A stretch of DNA of 54,011 nucleotides from Bacillota bacterium (lineage in GTDB: Bacteria > Bacillota > Clostridia > Christensenellales > Borkfalkiaceae). Shown piece by piece: positions 47,516 to 54,011 of the stretch. Below the pieces are notes generated by a model. That model worked only from the letters and a program-made list of their open reading frames with translations, ran no database searches and had not been told where the DNA came from. Where the stretch lies: NCBI GenBank assembly GCA_003343805.1, contig QAKM01000073.1:1-54011 (forward strand), given 5' to 3'. The translations under genes were made by a program, and so were the position numbers. Each line of letters starts with the position of its first letter. Position 1 is the stretch's first letter.

Positions 47516-49956
47516 TACCTTTTTTCCTCCTTTTCTTTTGGTAACTTCGGAACTTTGATTTTCGAACAGAAGCATTGGATGCCTTTGAATAAATGCCCGT
47601 TGGCAAGTTCCATGAAGCCGCAGGCGAAGTTGTAGGGCATTCCGGTCCCTGCCGACATCGACATGGAGATCAACGAATTGCTCTCTAAGATGCGTCTTAA
47701 AAAGAACGCGCCCTTTATTTTGTTATCCTTTTCTTTGCCTTCGGGGAGTTTTTTCGCCTCTTTCATCTGCTTCGTCGCGACGCTCAACACGGCGGAATGC
47801 AAGATCTTTCCCAGAAAGCCCGCCTTCTCTAAGTTCGAAAAACGGCTCTCGAGCCTGATGGTCTTTTTTGCGGGCAGCTGCGGGATATGCTGCCCGCTCA
47901 TTTTTTCAAAGAGCGCATCCGTGAGCCCTTGAAAGTTGGCGCCTTGATACACCTTCAACACGTCCTCGGGATAGGGCGCATTGTACTCCCCCTCGAGAGT
48001 GAACGCCTGCTCGAGGACGACGGTTTCCGCATCCGAACAGAGCTGAAATTGATACACGCCCCCTTCCGTCGTCCAGGCATGCTTCTGTACGTCGTAATAG
48101 CGAAGCTCGTCCTTGTTGACGAAGAGTCTGACTTCTCTCTCCTCTCCCGCTGCAAGCCTCACCTTTTGGAAGGCTTTAAGCTCGCGGAGAGGCTTATAGA
48201 CCTTGCTCTCGGGCGCCTTTACATAGAGCTGCACGACTTCCGCGCCATCGCGTGTTCCCGTATTTTTCACACGGCAAGAGATCATGAACTTCTCCCCTTC
48301 CTCGCTCATCTGCATACCCGACCAAGCAAAGCTCGTATAGGAGAGCCCGAAGCCGAAGGGATAGCGAACTCTCTTTTGCGCCGTTGTATAGTAGCGGTAG
48401 CCGACGAAGATGCTCTCCTGATACACCTCGTTCTCGCTCTTTCCGAACGTCTCGCCGAAGGGGACGTCCTCGTAACGGAGCGGCCAGGTCTCTGCCAGCC
48501 TACCCGCGGGGTTTGCTTTGCCGAACAGCAAATTCGCGCACGCCCTGCCGCCGCTCTGCCCGGGCAGATACATATCGAGAATGGCAGAGACTTGCTCCGC
48601 GAATGGCAGCTCCACGGGCGAGCCTCCAAAGAGCACAACGATGACTTGCTTGCCCGCATTGATGAGGGCGTCGATGAGCGCGAGCTGGTTTTCGGGAAAG
48701 CGCATATCCTCCCGGTCGCAGCCCTCGCTCTCCACATAGTCCGTGAGCCCCGCAAAGACGAGAACTTTTTTGTACCTCTTTGCCGCTTCCAGCGCCTCGC
48801 GAAGGAGCGCGCCATTCGTCGTGGTACTGTTTTCCGCATAGCCGCGGGCATAGGAATAGCGGATCCCCGCCGCGTCAAACGCATCTTTGGGCGTCGTCAG
48901 CTTCGTGGGATTGATCATCGAGCTGCCCGCGCCCTGATAGCGCATCTTCTCAAACAGATCGCCGCAGACGAACAACTTCTCTTTTTCGTCCAACGGAAGA
49001 ATGCCGTCGTTTTTCAAGAGCACGGCGCTGTCCTCGGCGATCTTACAGGCGAGGCAGTCGTTCGCTTCAAAGTCGCAGTCATCGGGATGAGCGCGGACAT
49101 ACTTCTCAACGAGGGTCAAAACGTTTTTAACGGCTTCGTCGAGGACTCCCATCGGGAGCGAGCCGTCCTTCACGCCATCTAAGATCCACTTGCGGCAGAT
49201 GGCGGTATCACCCGGCATCTCTAAATCGAGGCCCGCCCGTAGCGATCTCACGCGGTCGTGCATCGCACCCCAATCGGTCATCACAAGCCCGTCAAAACCC
49301 CATTCTTTGCGAAGAACGTCCGTCAAAAGCCACTTGTTCTGGCTGCAATATTCCCCGTTGATGGCGTTATAGGCGCACATCATGGTCGCGGGGTGCGACT
49401 CTTTGACGGCGATCTCAAACACTTTCAGATAGATCTCGCGGATGGCGCGCTCATCGGCGACGGAATTGCCCATGAAGCGGAAGTTTTCCGCATTGTTGAG
49501 TGCAAAGTGTTTGACGGAAACGCCCACGCCCTCGCTTTGGATGCCGTCAACTTCGGCAGCCGCCATCTTTCCCGCAAGGTACGGATCTTCGGAAAAATAC
49601 TCAAAGTTGCGCCCTGCCAGAGGGTTGCGCTTGATGTTCGCCCCGGGGCCAAGTACGACGTGGATGCCGTACTTGTGCGCCTCTTTTCCGATCGCAACGC
49701 CGATCAACCGGGAATTTTCGGGCTCCCAGCTCGAAGCGACGGTCGCCGCCGTGGGGAAGGACGTTGCCGGCAGACTGTTCGTCACGCCGTTGTCGCCGCC
49801 CTCCGTCTGCACTCTGAGCCCGTGCGGCCCGTCCGACATCCGAAGAGACGGAATACCCAGCCTCGGCACAGGGTTTGTAAACATAAAGTCTGTTCCCGCA
49901 ACGAGCGCCGCTTTTTCTTCTGCGGTCAGCTCCCGGATCAAGCTCTCAATGTCCAT
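47515..49956 (-). CDS. GH3 beta-glucosidase, paralogue 2
   Basis: 813 aa, first gene of operon B. Same layout as the GH3 of operon [12 protein letters not shown] near residue 38, KHFALNN near 148, nucleophile Asp in [25 protein letters not shown], fibronectin-III-like domain, and a tail ending [10 protein letters not shown]. It lacks a signal peptide. Two such enzymes in one locus suggest two linkages or aglycone types. GAGGGA lies before the ATG. Confidence 0.93.
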   Translation of the reverse strand: MDIESLIRELTAEEKAALVAGTDFMFTNPVPRLGIPSLRMSDGPHGLRVQTEGGDNGVTNSLPATSFPTAATVASSWEPENSRLIGVAIGKEAHKYGIHVVLGPGANIKRNPLAGRNFEYFSEDPYLAGKMAAAEVDGIQSEGVGVSVKHFALNNAENFRFMGNSVADERAIREIYLKVFEIAVKESHPATMMCAYNAINGEYCSQNKWLLTDVLRKEWGFDGLVMTDWGAMHDRVRSLRAGLDLEMPGDTAICRKWILDGVKDGSLPMGVLDEAVKNVLTLVEKYVRAHPDDCDFEANDCLACKIAEDSAVLLKNDGILPLDEKEKLFVCGDLFEKMRYQGAGSSMINPTKLTTPKDAFDAAGIRYSYARGYAENSTTTNGALLREALEAAKRYKKVLVFAGLTDYVESEGCDREDMRFPENQLALIDALINAGKQVIVVLFGGSPVELPFAEQVSAILDMYLPGQSGGRACANLLFGKANPAGRLAETWPLRYEDVPFGETFGKSENEVYQESIFVGYRYYTTAQKRVRYPFGFGLSYTSFAWSGMQMSEEGEKFMISCRVKNTGTRDGAEVVQLYVKAPESKVYKPLRELKAFQKVRLAAGEEREVRLFVNKDELRYYDVQKHAWTTEGGVYQFQLCSDAETVVLEQAFTLEGEYNAPYPEDVLKVYQGANFQGLTDALFEKMSGQHIPQLPAKKTIRLESRFSNLEKAGFLGKILHSAVLSVATKQMKEAKKLPEGKEKDNKIKGAFFLRRILESNSLISMSMSAGTGMPYNFACGFMELANGHLFKGIQCFCSKIKVPKLPKEKEEKR

Positions 49957-49981
49957 AGATTCCCTCTATTATCTCTTTGTG

Positions 49982-50010
49982 ACAATATTATATCAAGGAT
50001 AGATGGTCAA
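49982..50010 (-). promoter_or_regulatory. Promoter region of operon B
   Basis: Minus strand TTGACC (50010-50005), 17 bases, TATTGT (49987-49982). A full TATAAT (49992-49987) also stands there but lacks a proper -35. The choice between them is open; a need for an activator would fit. Confidence 0.45.
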
Positions 50011-50014
50011 TGTC

Positions 50015-50043
50015 TTGCATTTTTGTTTTCTTTCAGTTATAAT
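50015..50043 (+). promoter_or_regulatory. Promoter of araC-type gene 2
   Basis: TTGCAT (50015-50020), 17 bases, TATAAT (50038-50043), the same pattern as before AraC gene 1. Confidence 0.7.
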
Positions 50044-50067
50044 TGTTTTATCTTTGGAGGTCATCCC

Positions 50068-51273
50068 ATGCCAAACATCGATCTCAACTATCTCAGCACC
50101 GTCATCGGAAACCTTGCCGGCGTCCCCATCCGCGTATTCCGCGGGGAGGAGCAGACGTTCTATCATTCCGTGGTGACCCTCCCGAAGGATCCCATGACCC
50201 CCTATCGGAAGGATATCCTCGGTATCTCCTCACACATCGGATACTACATCACGCCCGACTTCCACTATTACGGCATCGTCAAGAGCGGTGACGTGACCAT
50301 TGTGCTCGGCCCGTCCATGCAGATCCGAAGCGATGAACAGATGCTGAAGGAACTTGCCTTCCGCTGCGACGTGCAGAGTGAGGACATGGAGGACTTCCTC
50401 ATCGGCATGAAGAGCATCATCCCCATGCCGCTCGACAGCATCCTCATGATTCTGTGCTCCGTCAATTATTCCCTGAACGGCGAAAAGTTGGGGCTCGAAG
50501 ATCTGCGCATCTACGACAACGAGCAGGAGGAACTGCGCCGACACACCGAGTGGCAGCGCGCCGAACAGCAATTCGACGCGGAACTTTCCGACGAACCGCA
50601 GGAGATCCACAACACGCTTGCCGCCGAACAGACCATCCTGAACTTTGTACGGCGCGGCGATACGACGGCGCTCAAAGAATGGCTCAAGAGCATCGCCGCC
50701 ATCCGCCCGGGCATCCTCGCAAAGGACACCCTCCGCCAGCTCAAAAACACCTTCATCGTGACGACGACGCTCGTCTCGCGCTCGGCCATCCGCGGCGGCA
50801 TGGAGGTGAACGAGGCGCTTTCCTTAAGCGACGCCTACATCCAGAAGTGCGAACTGCTAGACAGCATCGAACGCATCACCAATCTCCAATACCGGATGCT
50901 CTTCGACTACACCGAACGTGTCGAAAAACTGCGCCTCGGGAGAGCGCCCTCCAAGTTCGTGCTCGATGTCACCAACTATGTGCGGCGGCATCTGAGCGAG
51001 GCCATCACAACGGAGGACATAGCAGAGGCCCTCTTTCTGAGCCGTTCCCGCCTCTCCGTCAAGTTCAAGGAAGAAACGGGCGAAACGCTCACCGACTTCA
51101 TCTTAAAGGAGAAAACGGAGGAGGCAAAGCGCCTTTTGCGCTATACCGAAAAGCCCGCCGTTGCCATCAGCAACTTCCTCGGATTTTCCTCGCAGAGCCA
51201 CTTTTCGCGCGTGTTCAAAAAGTACGCGGGATGTCTCCCCCACGAGTACCGCAAACGCTATGACCGCCCCTGA
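50068..51273 (+). CDS. AraC family transcriptional regulator 2
   Basis: 401 aa from the ATG at 50068 (GGAGGT upstream); the same frame is open far upstream over the GH3 gene by chance. N-terminal sensor (LSTVIGNLAGVPIRVFRGEE) like AraC 1. C-terminal double HTH: ITTEDIAEALFLSRSRLSVK and FLGFSSQSHFSRVFKKYAG. It lies divergent to operon B, which it probably activates, and ends convergent with GH78-3. The sensor parts of the two paralogues differ enough to suggest different inducers. Confidence 0.93.
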   Translation: MPNIDLNYLSTVIGNLAGVPIRVFRGEEQTFYHSVVTLPKDPMTPYRKDILGISSHIGYYITPDFHYYGIVKSGDVTIVLGPSMQIRSDEQMLKELAFRCDVQSEDMEDFLIGMKSIIPMPLDSILMILCSVNYSLNGEKLGLEDLRIYDNEQEELRRHTEWQRAEQQFDAELSDEPQEIHNTLAAEQTILNFVRRGDTTALKEWLKSIAAIRPGILAKDTLRQLKNTFIVTTTLVSRSAIRGGMEVNEALSLSDAYIQKCELLDSIERITNLQYRMLFDYTERVEKLRLGRAPSKFVLDVTNYVRRHLSEAITTEDIAEALFLSRSRLSVKFKEETGETLTDFILKEKTEEAKRLLRYTEKPAVAISNFLGFSSQSHFSRVFKKYAGCLPHEYRKRYDRP

Positions 51274-51285
51274 AGGAACAAACGT

Positions 51286-51313
51286 GCGGCCCGCCGAACC
51301 GGCGGGCCGCTTT
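51286..51313. terminator. Terminator hairpin between AraC 2 and GH78-3
   Basis: Perfect 10-bp GC stem (51286-51295 with 51301-51310), 5-base loop, short T run on the plus strand. It can serve both converging genes. Confidence 0.7.
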
Positions 51314-51340
51314 GCATAAGGGGATGGATGTTGAGGATGA

Positions 51341-53869
51341 TCAAAAGGAATAGTCGCCCGCAATGAGCGTTTCGTGCCGCCCGTCGGGAAGGAGGAGCTC
51401 CGCCGTCGTATTGGCAGGAACGGAAATGCGGTAAGAATAGCCCTTCTCCGTCTTTTCCCAGCCGCAGGAGACCTTGCCGAAAGCGCTTATATATTCGGTC
51501 TTTGCATGGGTGAAATGCCCGCCCGGAACGGGAGCGATGCGGAAGGCGTTCTCGCCCACGACGTTGATGCCGCACATTTCGGAGAACAGCCATTCGCAGA
51601 CGGCGCCCTTCGAGTAGTGGTCGCGGGAATCCGTTCCTTCCCAGCCTTCCCAGATGGTATTTGCCCCCGCTTTGACCATGAACAGCCAGCCGGGGCGCTC
51701 CTCGTTCTCAAGCAGCCGATAGGCATACGCAGGATCGAGCTCCGTGAGGACATAGAGGATAAAGGGCGTGGACAAGAATCCCGTTCCCAGCCGCCAACGA
51801 TAGTTTTCGAGGGCTTTGATGAGCCGATCTTTGGCATAAGTTTCCTGCGACTTGTCGAGGAGCCGCATATAGAGCGGACGCACGAGCTTTGCCTGACGGT
51901 CGGTATCGAGGGAGAACTTCTTCCCCGAAACGAGCTTCTGATAGCCGATGCGCGCCTTTTCGGCATATTCCTTGAAGCGCTTCTCGTCCTCCGTCTTTTG
52001 GAGGGCAGCAGCAACTTCCGCCATCTTTTCGAGCATATAGACGACATAAGCGGTCGTCTCCTCGGGATGCGGGCTCACAAAGTCGGCGATGGCAAAGGGA
52101 TGTACATCGGCGGGCTCCGACCACTCGCCGTAGGACTGCCCGTAGTTGGAAATGTACTTGCGGTACTTTCCTCTGACTCCCGTGGGAAGAGAGGTCATGT
52201 AGTGCCTGCCGAGCGTTTTGATCTTGTAGTCGGCATACCGTTTCATCGCCTCGTAGTTCCGCTTCAGAACGCGCGTATCGCCGTACATCTTGTAGAGCAT
52301 ATACGGGATGAGCACGCCCGCATCCGACCAGCCCGCGGAGCCGTCCATTGCGTTCATATAGGAATCGACGCCGCCCGGAGGCGTGATCTGACGGAAGCAG
52401 CCGTTTTGGCGCTGCCCGTCGCACATATCGGTAACATACTTGCGCGCCATTGCGTCGTAATCGAAGAAATAGCACGCCGTCTTAACGAAGATCTGCGCAT
52501 CGCCCGTCCAGCCGTGCCGCTCGCGCGTCGGGCAGTCGGTTGGAATGTCGGCGTGGTTGTTCTTGGCCGACCAGCGCGTGTTCTCGACAAACTTGTTGAG
52601 GAGCGCATTGGAACTATCAAAGGAGACCGTGCTCTCCATATCCGAATAGACAGCGATGGCGGTGAAGTCGTCCTTTCCCCACGCAACATCCCCCTCGACG
52701 AGCACATATTGGAAGCCGAAGATGGCAAATTTCGTCTTGTAGTTGTTGACGCCCTCCCGGCAGGTGTACTCGATCTGCTGCAGAGGGGTCATGCGCTCCT
52801 TCTTGACGCATTGGAAATTCTTCTGCGTAAATTCGCCGTTCTCATCGAACATCTCGCCGAAGCGCAGCTTTAATTTCTGCCCTGCCCTTGCCTTGAGGGA
52901 GAACGCCACATAGCCTGCGATATTCTGCCCGAAGTCGAGCACCTTCTTGCCCGAGGGCGTCGTGATGACGGAGACGGGAGAAAAGCGTTCGTGCTCGGTG
53001 AGCGGCACGTTGTCGGAAGCCGTCGGTACGACCTTGCAGGAAGTGACCTTAGCGGTGCCCTTATAGGAAGGCTTCCTGCGGGCATCGTACACCTCCCCGT
53101 CCTTGTTGTCGGCAAAGGAGATAGGGCCATCGTTGGACCATGCCCAAGTCCCGTCCGTCACGATGCAGCTCACGCGACCCGCTTCGTCCGTCAGTTCGAG
53201 CTGAACAAGGAGTTTTGTTTCGGTGCCGTACTCGTTCAAAAGCCCCCACGCACCGCAGCTCCCGCGGTACCAGCCGTCCGCGAGCTCTGCCGTGATCTCG
53301 TTTGCGCCCTCCCGGACAAGGTCGGTCACATCCGCCGTCTGGTATTGGATGCGCTGCTTGTAGTCGGTATGACCGGGCGCAAGACAGAAATTGCCCGCCT
53401 TCTGGCCGTTGATGCGCACCTCGTAAATGCCGCACGCCGTCGCATACAGGCGCGCCTTAGTGACGCCCTTTGCCGTAAATTTCTTTTGGAAGCAATCGAC
53501 GGGATAGCGCAGCTTGGGATCGACGCGGTAATTGCCCGTGATCCACTGCGCCTTCCAATCGTCGGGAGAGAGCAGCCCCATCTCAAAGGAGGCCTCCTCC
53601 GACCAGTCCCCTTCCTCGTCCTTCTCGTCCCAGAGCTTTACCTTCCATGCAACGCGCTGACGCGAGGAAAGAGCATGGGGATACTCCGCGCGCATGGAGC
53701 TTCCCGCCACCTTGCCGCTGTCCCAGACCGTCTCTTTTCCGCTCACCGCAAGGATGCGCCAGGCCGTCTGACGGATGCCGCCCTCGCAGTTCCATTGAAG
53801 TTCCGGGCGGGAGAAATCCACCCCCATCGCCTCTTTCAGATGTTCCGTTCTCAGTCTGATCGCCTTCAT
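51341..53869 (-). CDS. GH78 alpha-L-rhamnosidase (GH78-3)
   Basis: 842 aa from the ATG at 53869 (AGAGGTG upstream), overlapping the stop of the gene before it as ATGA. Domain order as in GH78-2; DCPTRERHGWTGD near residue 451 and catalytic-base Glu in NTIWEGWEG near 740. Cytoplasmic. With GH78-2 it forms a recent-looking pair. It belongs to another operon that continues beyond the right edge. Confidence 0.95.
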   Translation of the reverse strand: MKAIRLRTEHLKEAMGVDFSRPELQWNCEGGIRQTAWRILAVSGKETVWDSGKVAGSSMRAEYPHALSSRQRVAWKVKLWDEKDEEGDWSEEASFEMGLLSPDDWKAQWITGNYRVDPKLRYPVDCFQKKFTAKGVTKARLYATACGIYEVRINGQKAGNFCLAPGHTDYKQRIQYQTADVTDLVREGANEITAELADGWYRGSCGAWGLLNEYGTETKLLVQLELTDEAGRVSCIVTDGTWAWSNDGPISFADNKDGEVYDARRKPSYKGTAKVTSCKVVPTASDNVPLTEHERFSPVSVITTPSGKKVLDFGQNIAGYVAFSLKARAGQKLKLRFGEMFDENGEFTQKNFQCVKKERMTPLQQIEYTCREGVNNYKTKFAIFGFQYVLVEGDVAWGKDDFTAIAVYSDMESTVSFDSSNALLNKFVENTRWSAKNNHADIPTDCPTRERHGWTGDAQIFVKTACYFFDYDAMARKYVTDMCDGQRQNGCFRQITPPGGVDSYMNAMDGSAGWSDAGVLIPYMLYKMYGDTRVLKRNYEAMKRYADYKIKTLGRHYMTSLPTGVRGKYRKYISNYGQSYGEWSEPADVHPFAIADFVSPHPEETTAYVVYMLEKMAEVAAALQKTEDEKRFKEYAEKARIGYQKLVSGKKFSLDTDRQAKLVRPLYMRLLDKSQETYAKDRLIKALENYRWRLGTGFLSTPFILYVLTELDPAYAYRLLENEERPGWLFMVKAGANTIWEGWEGTDSRDHYSKGAVCEWLFSEMCGINVVGENAFRIAPVPGGHFTHAKTEYISAFGKVSCGWEKTEKGYSYRISVPANTTAELLLPDGRHETLIAGDYSF

Positions 53870-54011
53870 CTTACACCTCTTATCCAATGTTTTATCTCTT
53901 GGACAGCCCGTTCATAGCAGTCGATCTGCTCCTTGGCCGCGCGTTCGCTCGTATAAAAATTCTTCCCCATCTGCCCGCTCGACACCGTCTCGATAAAGGC
54001 ATGGCGGGCTG
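53866..54011 (-). CDS. C-terminal end of an unidentified gene, cut by window edge
   Basis: 48 codons up to a TGA that overlaps the ATG of GH78-3. The end reads GQMGKNFYTSERAAKEQI and later AVQEIKHWI; helical. Too short for a family. Its tight coupling to GH78-3 makes another catabolic enzyme likely. Confidence 0.6.
   Translation of the reverse strand, partial: ARHAFIETVSSGQMGKNFYTSERAAKEQIDCYERAVQEIKHWIRGVR

Noticed and set aside
49258..50067. Upstream extension of AraC 2 by 270 codons
   Set aside because: It runs antisense through the GH3 gene and precedes the promoter. The ATG at 50068 has a proper ribosome site and a family-like N-terminus.

Overview
The window (about 54 kb, roughly 55-60 % GC by eye) looks like chromosome of a spore-forming Firmicute of the class Clostridia. 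It carries the forespore sigma factor gene sigG, a DivIVA-like protein, PyrR, a group II ECF vitamin transporter and a tetrahydrofolate riboswitch, and it has sigma-A promoters and Shine-Dalgarno sites of Gram-positive type. A gut-type member of the Christensenellales or a relative would fit, but the sequence alone does not fix the taxon. TAG is an ordinary stop codon here: lspA and the AraC gene at 33763-34986 both end with it.

Left part (1-23.1 kb) is mainly housekeeping. It holds a sigG fragment, a marR-degV pair behind a consensus promoter with a palindromic operator, and then a decayed sugar module at 2.1-5.3 kb. In that module an AraC regulator has lost most of its DNA-binding domain, a divergent DMT transporter has an in-frame TAG, and a GH2 glycosidase has a one-base frameshift. 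Next come an AT-rich patch with an orphan secreted protein, mnmE-lysR, an ecfA1-ecfA2-ecfT-truA-membrane-protein operon, and a long operon lgt-pncB-coiled coil-lspA-rluD-pyrR-der-plsY. A folate S-component gene (folT) sits behind a THF riboswitch and can use the nearby EcfAAT module. A DUF421-DUF4363 pair closes this part.

Right part (23.1-54 kb) is one large accessory region for glycoside use, with two divergent AraC-type regulators. Operon A (33.6 to 23.1 kb, minus) has a GH78 rhamnosidase, a solute-binding lipoprotein, a beta-rich lipoprotein of unknown function, two CUT1 permeases and a GH3 glucosidase. Operon B (49.96 to 35.0 kb, minus, ten tightly packed genes) has GH3, a GPH-type symporter with a coiled-coil tail, GH43, GH1, a membrane-anchored SGNH hydrolase, an esterase, GH78, a second esterase and two SDR-type oxidoreductases. 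One of the oxidoreductases ends in a zinc-ribbon-like module. A third GH78 (53.9-51.3 kb) starts a further operon cut by the window end.

Taken together, the right part reads as a system that binds and imports a rhamnosylated, probably acylated plant-type glycoside, strips it inside the cell with GH78, GH1, GH3, GH43 and esterases, and then acts on a released sugar or aglycone with the two oxidoreductases. That substrate is inferred. No ABC ATPase and no rhamnose isomerase, kinase or aldolase is present in the window. I saw no tRNA, rRNA, CRISPR array, insertion sequence or attachment site. No stretch over 300 bases lacks a feature.
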